Source: Chitinophagaceae bacterium
GTDB lineage: Bacteria; Bacteroidota; Bacteroidia; Chitinophagales; Chitinophagaceae
Length of the DNA stretch: 64,000 nt
Assembly (NCBI GenBank): GCA_016719165.1
Contig: JADKAJ010000001.1
Span: 930,001-994,000 of the forward strand
Direction: 5' to 3'
Below the pieces are notes generated by a model that ran no database searches, had not been told where the DNA came from, and saw only the letters and a program-made list of their open reading frames with translations. Every line of letters begins with the position of its first letter. Positions within the stretch are counted from its first letter, which is position 1. A program made the position numbers and the translations under genes. This document shows, one piece after another, positions 17,414 through 26,788 of this stretch.

Positions 17414-18310
17414 TCAAACTTCTATTTCTTTTAATCGTACTTCTTCATATAAGTTGTGGATCAGGCCATCTGCTAACCCGATTTTGGGTACAAATATTTC
17501 TTCTGCATCAGCCCAGCGCATTACATTGATATAAATAAGTAATGCAGGAACAATTACATCAGCCCGGTCTTCTCTCAGTTTATGCAGACTAATACGTTGA
17601 GAAAGTGACAAGTTGCTGAATTCTTTATAGTAATCTCTTAACAGTTCAAGAGATAAAGGTTTTCCCTCTTTTCTTTTCGACAGAGAAAATATCTTGTTGA
17701 TATTGCCACCAGAACCTATGGCCGTAACATGATGGAATCCTTTTGTTTTGGTGCGGATGAATTCCTTCATCTCATCCCAGATCGCTTCATTCACCTGGTT
17801 TTTCAGTAATCGGATGGTGCCGATGTTAAATGACTTTTTAAAAATAAGTTTACCATCGCTGAAAAAAGTAAGTTCTGTGCTGCCACCACCTACATCAACA
17901 TATAAATAGGATTCATCACGGGTCATGCTCTCTGCGACATGATTCTCATAAATAAGGGATGCTTCACTGTCACCGCTGATGATCTGTATTTCAATACCAG
18001 TCTCTGCTTTTACTTTTTTGATGATCTCCGGGGCATTAGATGCATCCCGCATGGCCGATGTGGCACAGGCTTTCAGATGCCTGACTTCATAAACATCCAG
18101 CAATAATTTATACGATTTGATGGTTTTGAGAATTTTTTCCATCTTAATAGCCGAGATTTCACCTTTATCAAATACGTCAAAACCCAGCCGTAATGGTACA
18201 CGGACAAGAGCCGTCTTGATAAATTCAGGGACACCCTGGGGCCCGGATATTACGTCGGTTATTAATAATCTTGCTGCATTACTTCCAATATCAATTGCTG
18301 CCAGTCTCAC
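17414..18310 (-). CDS. ppx: Ppx/GppA family phosphatase (exopolyphosphatase)
   Basis: 298 residues: only the two-lobed actin-like core, as in short Ppx proteins, without the C-terminal HD domain of the E. coli enzyme. Seen: phosphate-binding IDIGSNAARLLI at the N-terminus, catalytic Glu region SGDSEASLIYENH, and VDVGGGSTELTFF. It hydrolyses terminal phosphate of polyphosphate and may act on pppGpp. Its start overlaps the end of ppk1 by 20 bases, so both are one transcription unit. The pair makes and degrades polyphosphate. Confidence 0.92.
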   Translation of the reverse strand: MRLAAIDIGSNAARLLITDVISGPQGVPEFIKTALVRVPLRLGFDVFDKGEISAIKMEKILKTIKSYKLLLDVYEVRHLKACATSAMRDASNAPEIIKKVKAETGIEIQIISGDSEASLIYENHVAESMTRDESYLYVDVGGGSTELTFFSDGKLIFKKSFNIGTIRLLKNQVNEAIWDEMKEFIRTKTKGFHHVTAIGSGGNINKIFSLSKRKEGKPLSLELLRDYYKEFSNLSLSQRISLHKLREDRADVIVPALLIYINVMRWADAEEIFVPKIGLADGLIHNLYEEVRLKEIEV

Positions 18311-20387
18311 GGTGGATCAATGTTTTTTTATGCAGGTAGTTATATGTTTCTACCTGTGATCGGATTTTCTTTTTTGTGGTCCGCACATATTCGTTATTCA
18401 ACTCATTGTCCAGCCACCGGGCTTTCACATTATCTTCCAATTGTATGTTCAGTATATCTTTTAATTCCTGCTTCAATTCTTCATTCCAGATAGGGCAGGT
18501 AGCTTCAACCCGGTGTTCCAGATTTCTGAGCATCCAGTCAGCCGAAGATATGTAAACTTTCTCTTTGCCTTTATTATGAAATACCCACACTCTTGCATGC
18601 TCCAGGTATTCATCTACTATGCTGATAGCCCTGACGGATTTTTTGAATTTCTTATTTTCTGAAATCATGCAAAAGATGCCCCGGATAATTAGCTTGAGTT
18701 GCACACCGGCTCTGGCAGCTTCATACAGTTTTTCTATCATCATTTCATCCGAAAGTGAGTTCATTTTTAAAGTAATGGCAGCATACTTTTTCTTTCGGGC
18801 TTGTTTTATTTCTTCATCAATCAGGCGGATCATTTCTCTTTTTACAAAAAGAGGACTGGGGATTACAATTTTACAATCCCTGAGATAATTCATCCCGGTT
18901 TTTGGTTGTTCCAGAAAATTGAATATTCGGTTTACATCAGCCATAATTTTCTGGTTGGAAGTAAGTAAACAATGGTCACCATATACTTTAGCTGTCCTTT
19001 CATTCAGGTTGCCGGTGCTTACAAAGCCATAAAGCAGGGTGGAATTGTCTTTAGTTCTTTTCTTGATGACACATATCTTGGAATGGACTTTCATATTGGG
19101 GATTTCCACCAACACTTTAGCGCCTTCATCTTCAAGCCTGTTTTTCCATTCAATATTTGCTTCCTCTTCAAATCTTGCCCTTAGTTCCAGCATTACCACT
19201 ACTTCTTTGCCATTCCTCACCGCATTAATCAGGGCATTGACGATTTTTGATTGCTGTGCAAGCCGGTAACAGGTTATTTTAATAGTAGTCACCTCAGGGT
19301 CAAATGCAGCTTCCCGGATAAGGTCTATCAGTGGCAGAAAGGAATGATACGGGAAATGAAGCAGCACATCTTTCTCGAGCATTACATCCGTGACACGTCG
19401 CTCTGTCAACAGGGGATGATCAAAAGGTTTCTTCCGGTGTCTCTTTTCTTTGAATACCTGGTCCGGGAAATCCATAAAATGACGGAAGTTGTGTATGCGG
19501 CCGCCCGGGATAAGGTTATCCCTTTTGGTAAGATTCAGACGCCGGACAAGATACTCCAGCAGGCCCGGATCCATTTCCCTGTCATATACGAAGCGGACTG
19601 GTTTTCCTTTTCTGCGGTTCTTTATCCCTTTTTCTAATTTTTGAATAATATTAGTAGAAACATCCTCATCTATATCAATCTCGGCATCCCGGGTAACTTT
19701 AAAAATATGTGACTGGTACTGATCGTAACCAAAGTATGAGAAAATGTCAGGCAGGTTAAACCGGATAACATCTTCCAGTAATATAATATGGTGCTCATCC
19801 GTTTTTGAAGAGGGTAGTATCTTAAAACGTCCCAGGGTACGGGTTGGTATTTCAATCAGCGCATACTTCTTTTTTAAAGCAGTTTCCCTTTTCCACATTA
19901 CCACAGCCAGGTAAATAGATTTATCCCGGAGATTGGGAAATACAGGGATATTTTCAATCATTAACGGAATTACTTCAGAGCTTACTTCTTCTTCAAAGTA
20001 ATTTCTTACAAAATTTTGCTGCTCAATATTCAATTCTTTCTCATTTCTGATAAATATTTTCTGTGCCTTCAATTCTAGCAGAACTTCTTCCCATATCCTG
20101 CTGAATTCCCCCTGCTGGTTGAGCACCGTCATTTGTATTTCATCAATGATCTGCTGCGGATTATTCTCGAGATGCATATTAGCTTTGTGGCCAAATTGAA
20201 TCATCCGTTTCAATGTGGCTACTCTGACCCGAAAAAATTCATCCATATTGTTTGAGAAAATGCCCAGGAACCTGATTCGTTCACGAAGGGGCACAGTTGG
20301 GTCGGCAGCTTCCTGTAAAACTCTTGCATTAAAAGATAGCCAGCTGATATCCCGGGCTATTGTTTTTCTTTTGGGTATATGTGCCAT
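18291..20387 (-). CDS. ppk1: Polyphosphate kinase 1
   Basis: 698 residues, the usual Ppk1 size. It polymerises the gamma-phosphate of ATP into polyphosphate at the membrane. Seen: N-terminal RDISWLSFNARVLQEA, the segment NMDEFFRVRVATLK, catalytic His region KVHSKICVI, FVSTGNLNERTAK, and the second conserved His/PLD-like half with YISSADWMLRNLEHRVE. First gene of the ppk1-ppx pair with the downstream reading frames overlapping. Confidence 0.96.
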   Translation of the reverse strand: MAHIPKRKTIARDISWLSFNARVLQEAADPTVPLRERIRFLGIFSNNMDEFFRVRVATLKRMIQFGHKANMHLENNPQQIIDEIQMTVLNQQGEFSRIWEEVLLELKAQKIFIRNEKELNIEQQNFVRNYFEEEVSSEVIPLMIENIPVFPNLRDKSIYLAVVMWKRETALKKKYALIEIPTRTLGRFKILPSSKTDEHHIILLEDVIRFNLPDIFSYFGYDQYQSHIFKVTRDAEIDIDEDVSTNIIQKLEKGIKNRRKGKPVRFVYDREMDPGLLEYLVRRLNLTKRDNLIPGGRIHNFRHFMDFPDQVFKEKRHRKKPFDHPLLTERRVTDVMLEKDVLLHFPYHSFLPLIDLIREAAFDPEVTTIKITCYRLAQQSKIVNALINAVRNGKEVVVMLELRARFEEEANIEWKNRLEDEGAKVLVEIPNMKVHSKICVIKKRTKDNSTLLYGFVSTGNLNERTAKVYGDHCLLTSNQKIMADVNRIFNFLEQPKTGMNYLRDCKIVIPSPLFVKREMIRLIDEEIKQARKKKYAAITLKMNSLSDEMMIEKLYEAARAGVQLKLIIRGIFCMISENKKFKKSVRAISIVDEYLEHARVWVFHNKGKEKVYISSADWMLRNLEHRVEATCPIWNEELKQELKDILNIQLEDNVKARWLDNELNNEYVRTTKKKIRSQVETYNYLHKKTLIHRETGSN

Positions 20388-20468
20388 GCGGGTTTATTAT
20401 TTCCAGATAAAGGATAAAGTTATCAAACAGTAATGCTGTAAAATATTAAGTTTTTAGGAACCCAAAAA

Positions 20469-20960
20469 TCAGTGATTCTTCATCTGTTTTATTAATGATG
20501 TTGTAGAAAACCCTTCTAGAATGGGATTGATAACAACTTTTCCTCCATTTTTTATGACTTCTTTGGCCCCGGCAATTTGCTCAACTGTATAATCACCTCC
20601 TTTTACTAATACATCCGGCAGTATAGCTTTGATGAGTTCAAGTGGTGTATCTTCTTCAAATAATACAACTGCATCCACCATTACCAGCGATGCAAGAATA
20701 AGGGCTCTTGAATCCTGGTCATTAACAGGCCGGCTTTCCCCTTTTAATCTTTTCACTGATACATCAGCATTTAGCCCCACAACCAGGTAATCACCTTCTT
20801 TGGCTGCCTGTGACAGGGAAAATATATGTCCCTGGTGTAGGATATCAAAAACCCCATTGGTAAAAGAGATTTTTTTACCCAATATTCTCCACTGAGCAGT
20901 CTTTTGTACTGCCTGTTCGGCTGTTAAGATTTTTTGCGGTATAAGATCAGCTCTGTTCAC
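20469..20960 (-). CDS. rfaE2: D-glycero-beta-D-manno-heptose 1-phosphate adenylyltransferase
   Basis: 163 residues, a stand-alone nucleotidyltransferase domain matching the C-terminal half of E. coli HldE. It makes ADP-heptose for the lipopolysaccharide core. Seen: the FTNGVFDILHQGHIFSL motif with the HxGH-type active site, VGLNADVSVKRLKG, and VKGGDYTVEQIAGA. It overlaps the upstream membrane protein gene by 14 bases. No other heptose gene is in the window. Confidence 0.9.
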   Translation of the reverse strand: MNRADLIPQKILTAEQAVQKTAQWRILGKKISFTNGVFDILHQGHIFSLSQAAKEGDYLVVGLNADVSVKRLKGESRPVNDQDSRALILASLVMVDAVVLFEEDTPLELIKAILPDVLVKGGDYTVEQIAGAKEVIKNGGKVVINPILEGFSTTSLIKQMKNH

Positions 20961-21963
20961 TGGTGATTTTCTTTTTATTGAAAAATGGCAATGCTACAAA
21001 GCTAATCAAACCACCGAGTATCATTACCAATGTCTGTGCAAGCCATAATATCCAGCCAAAAGCCAATGCAATGGTGTAATTAAGGCCATATAACTCCATG
21101 GTTTTTTCGATCAGGTAGGCGTAAGCTCCAATACCACCCGGTGATGCGATCATACCAATGCTTCCTGCAGAAAGGATCGTGAATGCTTCTTTGATTCCAT
21201 AATGTTCAGTTTCCCGAAATGCCATGAATCCAATATAACCACCGGATAAATAGAGTGCCCACAGAACAATTGATAAAACAATAAACTGTTTTCTCTTTTT
21301 TAAATGCCTGATACTGCTTATACCTTCGATGACGCTTTTCCAAATCCGTTTAAATAGCCTGAAAAGATCATGGATCGTCTTCTTTTTTATAACCATCCAC
21401 AAACCAGTTAGTAGTATTATTCCTGCAATCAGGATAATGGTAATTAAAAAAGAGGAGGTTTCTTTTTCCCGGCCTGTTGATGAATTACTGAAGAATGCTT
21501 CGACAATCTGGCTGTATAACTGGGGTTGTATTGCCAGCGTGATGCCAAATATGATAAGAAGTGTGATGGCATCGATCATCCGTTCTAAAATAATAGTTCC
21601 GATAAGTTTATCTGCCGGAATTTTTTCATAACGGGCTAAAACCGTACACTTCACTATTTCGCCTAACCTGGGAACTCCCAGATTAACAAGGTAGCCAATC
21701 ATGACTGCAAAGAATGAATTCTTTACAGAGGGTTTATAGCCGAGTGGTTCTATTAATAATCTCCAGCGCAAAGCCCTTACCAGGTGACTTCCAACAAGAA
21801 TAAGAAAAACCGGGATCACCAGCCAATATCTTGCATTTTTCAACGCCAGTTTTATTTGCTCAGTATTTTCCTTATTTAGATTTTTTAGAGACAGCCAGGC
21901 AAAGAAAATGCCCAAACCAAAGAAAAGAAGGTACTGAAGTATAGTGCGGAAACGCTTATTCAT
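20947..21963 (-). CDS. UPF0104/lysylphosphatidylglycerol synthase TM-domain flippase-like protein
   Basis: 338 residues with about eight hydrophobic segments, starting with LLFFGLGIFFAWLSL. Conserved family landmarks are RALRWRLLIEPLGY, YLVNLGVPRLGEIVKC, ERMIDAITLL and the late SAGSIGMIASPGGIGAYAYL. The soluble aminoacyl transferase domain of MprF is absent, so it is probably a lipid or glycan translocation protein of the YbhN type. It overlaps rfaE2, which suggests an envelope role. Such a gene commonly neighbours panC and the DUF4270 gene in Bacteroidota. Confidence 0.82.
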   Translation of the reverse strand: MNKRFRTILQYLLFFGLGIFFAWLSLKNLNKENTEQIKLALKNARYWLVIPVFLILVGSHLVRALRWRLLIEPLGYKPSVKNSFFAVMIGYLVNLGVPRLGEIVKCTVLARYEKIPADKLIGTIILERMIDAITLLIIFGITLAIQPQLYSQIVEAFFSNSSTGREKETSSFLITIILIAGIILLTGLWMVIKKKTIHDLFRLFKRIWKSVIEGISSIRHLKKRKQFIVLSIVLWALYLSGGYIGFMAFRETEHYGIKEAFTILSAGSIGMIASPGGIGAYAYLIEKTMELYGLNYTIALAFGWILWLAQTLVMILGGLISFVALPFFNKKKITSEQS

Positions 21964-22022
21964 TCAGTACCGAAAGTAAAGCGATGTAACTGAAAAACAA
22001 AACGGTAGGTGTCATTTAACCG

Positions 22023-22874
22023 TTAATTCAGTAAAATATTATCAATAAGCCTGACCTCTGTCATAAATGCAGCTGCAAGTGCAACCAATTTTTTTTGCCC
22101 ATCCCAATCATCAATTATTGAAAGATCATTTGCATCAGCGATTTCAATATAATCAACGTTGAACCCAGCTTCTGAAAGGTTCCTGAATGCTGTTTCTTTC
22201 AAGCCTTTTAGATCTCCAGTTGTGAGGTTTTCTTTGATGAAGCTCAGGTTGCGAAAAATCGCGGTAGCTTTTATTCTTTCATCTTCGTTTAGTCTGACAT
22301 TACGGCTACTCATAGCAAGGCCATCCGGCTCACGAAGAGTGGGGCAGATGTTCACTAAAATTGCATTACTTAATCCTATCAACGCAATGAGCTTTTTGAT
22401 TACCATACATTGCTGGTAGTCTTTTTGACCGAGATAAAAATTATCTGGCATTACAATTTCAAGCAGACGGTGAACTACCATACAAACACCCTGGAAATGA
22501 CCGGGGCGAAATTTCCCCTCCAGTATTCTTTCAAGATACCCAAGGTCATACTTCAAAGATGGTGAGAGTTCATCAGGATATATTTCTTTAACAGAAGGGA
22601 GAAAAAGAATGTCACAACCCGCATTTGCAAGTAATTCAATATCCTTTTCAATGGTAATTGGATATTTTTCAAAATCTTTTGGGTCATTAAACTGGGTGGG
22701 ATTTACAAAAATGCTGCAAACTGTTACCGGGTTTGCCTTTATGGAAGATTCAATTAGTGATAAATGACCAGTATGTAAAGCTCCCATTGTAGGTACAAAA
22801 CCTATACTAATTCCTGCCAGACGTTGCGCCTCAAGCCATTTATGCAGGTCTCTTGTTTTTTTAAAAATGATCAT
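22023..22874 (-). CDS. panC: Pantoate-beta-alanine ligase
   Basis: 283 residues. ATP-dependent condensation of pantoate with beta-alanine, the last step of pantothenate synthesis. Seen: the HxGH nucleotide-binding motif in MGALHTGHLSL, NPTQFNDPKDFEKYP, YLGQKDYQQ and the KMSKS-like AMSSRNVRL. Divergent from the glycogen synthase-like gene across 177 bases. panD is not visible here. Confidence 0.96.
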   Translation of the reverse strand: MIIFKKTRDLHKWLEAQRLAGISIGFVPTMGALHTGHLSLIESSIKANPVTVCSIFVNPTQFNDPKDFEKYPITIEKDIELLANAGCDILFLPSVKEIYPDELSPSLKYDLGYLERILEGKFRPGHFQGVCMVVHRLLEIVMPDNFYLGQKDYQQCMVIKKLIALIGLSNAILVNICPTLREPDGLAMSSRNVRLNEDERIKATAIFRNLSFIKENLTTGDLKGLKETAFRNLSEAGFNVDYIEIADANDLSIIDDWDGQKKLVALAAAFMTEVRLIDNILLN

Positions 22875-22933
22875 ATTCTTAATCAGTTTGTGCCTTAATA
22901 TCTTTCAAACACTCAAATTCGGCTTAAATTAAT

Positions 22934-22941
22934 TACCTTTG
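22934..22941 (+). promoter_or_regulatory. -7 promoter element for the glycogen synthase-like gene
   Basis: TACCTTTG is an exact TAnnTTTG match followed by GCCC. Predicted transcription begins about 105 bases before the ATG at 23052, an unusually long leader for this window; it contains a GCCAC/GTGGC hairpin near 22973-22992. Confidence 0.6.
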
Positions 22942-23051
22942 CCCGCCTTTCAACCGTTCTACCGGCCTTTATTGCCACCAAAAGCAGTGGCCTGTTAGCA
23001 GCGAAAAGGGTACCTCTTTTTCATAAAAGTGGTAAATTAAACTGGACGCCC

Positions 23052-23867
23052 ATGTCAGCAAAGAAAAGAATTTTATTTATCGCCAACGAAATGTCGCCCT
23101 ACCTGGAGTTGACAGAGTTTTCAGAGATCGTGAATAAACTGGCGATTAAAGCTAATGATAACAATCTGGAGGTTCGGTGCATAATGCCAAGATTCGGTAT
23201 TATTAATGAACGCCGTCACAGACTTCATGAAGTGGTGAGATTATCTGGTATCAACGTATCTGTGGATAATGATGACATGCCATTGCAAATCAAGGTGGCT
23301 TCTCTTCCCAGTGCAAGGTTGCAGGTGTATTTCCTGGATAATGAAGAGTTATTCAAGCGAAAATTCGTTTTTCATGACGAAAACGAAAAATGGTTTGATG
23401 ACAATGACCTTCGTACCATCTTCTTCTGCAAAGGTGCCCTGGAAACAGTTAAAAAGTTTGGCTGGCCGCCGGATATTATTCATTGTAGCGGCTGGATGAC
23501 GGGATTAATACCTGCTTACCTGAAAACCGTGTACAAAAAGGAACCGGTTTTTGCCCATAGCAAAATTGTCTTTACGATAGGGCAAAATACTTTTAAAGAA
23601 AAATTGGGTAGTGGCTTTATCAAAAAAGCGCTGATCCATGCTTCATTGAAAGATAAAGATCTTGAAGTTTACAAAGAAGGTACAAATACTGCTATGTTTC
23701 GCGGTGGGGCAACATTTGCCGATGCAATTACTTTCGGCGCAGAAAAAATAGAAAAAAAACTGGTCGATGAATTTACCAAAGTGAGAGGAAAGAAAACCTT
23801 GCCCTATAATCCTGAAGGAGATTTAACAGACTATTTACAACTCTATAGCGACCTTGCAGGCAAATAA
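23052..23867 (+). CDS. Glycogen/starch synthase-like protein, N-terminal domain only
   Basis: 271 residues. Resembles the N-terminal Rossmann domain of GT5 glycogen synthase: MSAKKRILFIANEMSPY, a long middle with HDENEKWFDDNDLRTIFFCKGALE, and PPDIIHCSGWMTGLIP. The ADP-glucose-binding KTGGL loop of true GlgA is replaced (YLELTEFSE), and the whole C-terminal GT-B domain is missing. This short form is widespread in Bacteroidota next to panC and DUF4270, so it is not a local truncation. Catalytic activity is doubtful. Confidence 0.75.
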   Translation: MSAKKRILFIANEMSPYLELTEFSEIVNKLAIKANDNNLEVRCIMPRFGIINERRHRLHEVVRLSGINVSVDNDDMPLQIKVASLPSARLQVYFLDNEELFKRKFVFHDENEKWFDDNDLRTIFFCKGALETVKKFGWPPDIIHCSGWMTGLIPAYLKTVYKKEPVFAHSKIVFTIGQNTFKEKLGSGFIKKALIHASLKDKDLEVYKEGTNTAMFRGGATFADAITFGAEKIEKKLVDEFTKVRGKKTLPYNPEGDLTDYLQLYSDLAGK

Positions 23868-23898
23868 AAATCACTAACACCGATTATAAATTTACTTT

Positions 23899-25335
23899 GT
23901 GAAGAACAATAAAATCGCCTTATCAATAATAGCAATCGTAGCCTCGGTTGCTATTGTATTTTCCGGTTGTAAAAAGATAAATGAAGCTACAGAATTAGGG
24001 GGTGGACTTATCCCGCCCATTGATAATATCAATACGTTTGAAACTTTCCTGGATATAGAAACTGATAACCTGCTTTTTGCTGATACGACCAAAGTTTACT
24101 TTAATGATGACCTGGCTTTGGGACATATCAGTAACGATCCGGAATTTGGGGTTACCCATGCAGATGCCTATTTTAATATCAGTTCAAGTAACTATTTTAC
24201 ATACCCCTTCATTAACAGAGATTCTGTTACAATCGATTCTGTAATACTTTCTTTATCATACCAGGGATCCTATGGCGATACCAATAGTTTTCAAACGATC
24301 AGGGTTTTTGAAATAGCGCAGAATGCCGGGTTTAATGATAGTACCCTTTATAGATATGGGAACCCTGATTTCCTGACAACTGGCCCGGAACTTGGTGCGA
24401 AGACATTCCAGATAAAAAAATTAAGCGATTCGATACAGTTTATCAGAAAAAAAGATACCTCAAAATTGGCTAATGTAATTCGAATTCCGTTGGATAATCA
24501 ACTGGGTGTGAGGCTAAAAGGGTATGACACCACAAATACAGCAAACGGTGGTTTCAGAACTGATTCTATTTTCAAAACCCTATTCAGGGGATTGGCAATA
24601 AAGTCGGATAATTCGGGCAATGCACTTACCTATATTGCCTCTACTGATAATATTAAAACCAAGCTGATTGTTTATTTCCAGGTAACGAAGAATGGTATTA
24701 AGGACACAACCTCTACAGAGTTTTATCATCTCACCGGTGGTCAGGCAAATATTGTGAAAAGAACTCAGGGTGGCGGATGGGATTCATATCTTACCAATGG
24801 CACTGCAAACGATGATAAAATATACTTACAGGGATTTCCCGGCTCATATGCTTCATTGAAAATTCCCGGGTTAGATACTTTTAGCAATGCGGTTATACAC
24901 AGGGCTGAGATTGTAGCTACCCCTCTACGCTCAACCCAGGACGATATTTTCGTCCAACCCTTTGGCCTTTTTCTGGACAGGATCAATACTACTGGTGATA
25001 CTGCTTCCACTTTTGATATTGATATGAGCCTTACCAATAATTTTACGGCTTATACCTATGATATATCTTCTTTTGGCGGGCTTTTAAAGTCAGACAGCAC
25101 CTATCGTTTCAATATTTCAAGATATGTTCAGAACATCATTACAACCCGAAATACTAATTATAAACTACGGCTATACTCCCCTATAAGGGCATTCGTATAT
25201 TCTCCCGGTTATAAAGCCATTAACCAGGTATATGTAACCGACAGGGTGGCTTATGGAAGAGTAGTTCTTGCCGGAGGCAGTTATATTAATCCCTCCAAAA
25301 GGATGCGTTTGAGGCTTGTTTATTCTAAACTTTAA
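23899..25335 (+). CDS. DUF4270 family lipoprotein
   Basis: 478 residues, GTG start at 23899. The lipoprotein signal ends with VFSGCKK. The body is beta-rich with features of DUF4270: ELGGGLIPP, repeated aspartate/serine-rich strands (DSVTIDSVILSLSYQGSYGD) and a late arginine-rich end (SKRMRLRLVYSKL). Role unknown; the family is probably outer-membrane anchored. It lies 31 bases after the glycogen synthase-like gene, likely one transcript, though a near-match promoter (TTACTTTG) overlaps its GTG. A terminator hairpin follows. Confidence 0.82.
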   Translation: MKNNKIALSIIAIVASVAIVFSGCKKINEATELGGGLIPPIDNINTFETFLDIETDNLLFADTTKVYFNDDLALGHISNDPEFGVTHADAYFNISSSNYFTYPFINRDSVTIDSVILSLSYQGSYGDTNSFQTIRVFEIAQNAGFNDSTLYRYGNPDFLTTGPELGAKTFQIKKLSDSIQFIRKKDTSKLANVIRIPLDNQLGVRLKGYDTTNTANGGFRTDSIFKTLFRGLAIKSDNSGNALTYIASTDNIKTKLIVYFQVTKNGIKDTTSTEFYHLTGGQANIVKRTQGGGWDSYLTNGTANDDKIYLQGFPGSYASLKIPGLDTFSNAVIHRAEIVATPLRSTQDDIFVQPFGLFLDRINTTGDTASTFDIDMSLTNNFTAYTYDISSFGGLLKSDSTYRFNISRYVQNIITTRNTNYKLRLYSPIRAFVYSPGYKAINQVYVTDRVAYGRVVLAGGSYINPSKRMRLRLVYSKL

Positions 25336-25357
25336 ATTGGGTTATTAAGATATGTTT

Positions 25358-25390
25358 AAAAGTCCTTCTGCTTCAGGCTGAAGGACTTTG
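25358..25390 (+). terminator. Terminator after DUF4270 gene
   Basis: AAAGTCCTTC (25359-25368) pairs with GAAGGACTTT (25380-25389) across an 11-base loop, followed by TGTTCTTTT. The -33 element of the metK promoter lies in its descending arm. Confidence 0.75.
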
Positions 25391-25418
25391 TTCTTTTATA
25401 GCTGTACCCTTATCTTTG
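25387..25418 (+). promoter_or_regulatory. metK promoter (-33 TTTG, -7 TATCTTTG)
   Basis: TTTG at 25387-25390, a 20-base spacer, then TATCTTTG at 25411-25418 followed by GC. This is the full Bacteroidota promoter layout. The leader would be only about 18-20 bases, so there is no room for a SAM riboswitch. Confidence 0.75.
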
Positions 25419-25440
25419 CGTCCTTAAAAACATATTAATC

Positions 25441-26697
25441 ATGCCTTATTTATTTACATCAGAGTCAGTTAGTGAAGGTCATCCGGATAAAGTTGCTGAC
25501 CAGATATCTGATGCTTTAATCGACAATTTTCTTGCTTTTGACCCTCAGTCAAAAGTTGCCTGTGAAACCCTGGTAACAACCGGGCAGGTTATTTTAGCCG
25601 GTGAAGTAAAATCAAAAGCTTATTTGGATGTGCAGGAAATAGCCCGTGGTGTTATCCGTAAAATAGGATATACCAAGAGTGAATATATGTTTGAAGCCAG
25701 CAGCTGCGGTGTGTTGTCTGCCATTCACGAACAATCATCCGACATTAACCAGGGAGTTGACAGGAAAAAGAAAGAAGAGCAGGGGGCCGGTGACCAGGGG
25801 ATGATGTTTGGTTATGCCACTAATGAAACAGAGCATTATATGCCTCTTGCATTGGATCTGGCGCATAATCTGTTGATTGAATTAGCTGCTATTCGCAGAG
25901 AAAAAAATTCTAAAATGCCTTACCTGCGTCCTGATGCTAAAAGTCAGGTTACGCTGGAGTATGATGATAATAATCAGCCTGTCCGTATCGACGCTATTGT
26001 AATTTCAACCCAGCATGATGACTTTGACAGCGAAACCAAAATGCTGGCAAAGATCAAAAATGATGTTATCACTATTCTTATACCAAGAATAAAAGCCCGG
26101 TATAAGAAATATGCTAAGTTGTTTAATTCCGATATCAAATATCACATTAACCCAACCGGAAAATTTGTGATCGGGGGGCCACATGGTGACACTGGTTTGA
26201 CGGGTCGTAAGATCATTGTAGATACTTACGGTGGTAAAGGTGCTCACGGTGGGGGTGCATTCAGTGGGAAAGATCCTTCCAAAGTAGACCGTTCAGCAGC
26301 CTATGCAACAAGACATATCGCCAAGAACCTGGTGGCAGCCGGATTGGCCAGTGAAGTGCTGGTACAAGTTTCTTATGCAATTGGTGTGGCGCAGCCAACC
26401 AGTATCAATGTAAATACATACGGTACATCCAAAGTCCAAATGACTGATGGTGAAATCAGTAAGGTGGTAGAGCGTATTTTCGATATGCGACCTTATTTTA
26501 TTGAGCAACGTTTTAAACTTCGTAATCCTATATATAGTGAAACTGCAGCGTACGGTCACATGGGTAGAAAATCTGAAGTGGTTGAAAAAACATTTACTTC
26601 ACCTGACGGGAAAAAAGTGACCAAAAAGGTTGAATTGTTTACATGGGAGAAACTGGATTATGTTTCAAAAGTGAAAAAAGCATTTGGGTTAAAATAA
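25441..26697 (+). CDS. metK: S-adenosylmethionine synthetase
   Basis: 418 residues. Makes SAM from methionine and ATP. Seen: N-terminal FTSESVSEGHPDKVADQ, GAGDQGMMFGYA, FVIGGPHGDTGLTGRK and the phosphate-binding GGGAFSGKDPSKVDRSAAY. The length is slightly above the 384-residue E. coli enzyme, with additions in the middle and at the lysine-rich C-terminus, normal for this phylum. Own promoter and a terminator. Confidence 0.97.
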   Translation: MPYLFTSESVSEGHPDKVADQISDALIDNFLAFDPQSKVACETLVTTGQVILAGEVKSKAYLDVQEIARGVIRKIGYTKSEYMFEASSCGVLSAIHEQSSDINQGVDRKKKEEQGAGDQGMMFGYATNETEHYMPLALDLAHNLLIELAAIRREKNSKMPYLRPDAKSQVTLEYDDNNQPVRIDAIVISTQHDDFDSETKMLAKIKNDVITILIPRIKARYKKYAKLFNSDIKYHINPTGKFVIGGPHGDTGLTGRKIIVDTYGGKGAHGGGAFSGKDPSKVDRSAAYATRHIAKNLVAAGLASEVLVQVSYAIGVAQPTSINVNTYGTSKVQMTDGEISKVVERIFDMRPYFIEQRFKLRNPIYSETAAYGHMGRKSEVVEKTFTSPDGKKVTKKVELFTWEKLDYVSKVKKAFGLK

Positions 26698-26735
26698 ACC
26701 TCTCCAAATCTTCCTTAAAAGGAAAATTTTTAAGG

Positions 26736-26768
26736 CCCTGCTGGTTGGAAAAACTTGCAGGGTTTTTA
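26736..26768 (+). terminator. Terminator after metK
   Basis: CCCTGC (26736-26741) and GCAGGG (26757-26762) with a 15-base loop, followed by TTTTT. Confidence 0.65.
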
Positions 26769-26776
26769 GTTTATAA

Positions 26777-26784
26777 TACATTTG
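26777..26784 (+). promoter_or_regulatory. -7 promoter element for rlmB, next to its start codon
   Basis: TACATTTG fits TAnnTTTG and ends only 4 bases before the GTG at 26789. The transcript would begin at or just inside the start codon, so rlmB may be leaderless. Confidence 0.5.
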
Positions 26785-26788
26785 ACAA

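Noticed and set aside
25391..25440. SAM riboswitch before metK
   Set aside because: The promoter leaves a leader of only about 20 bases.
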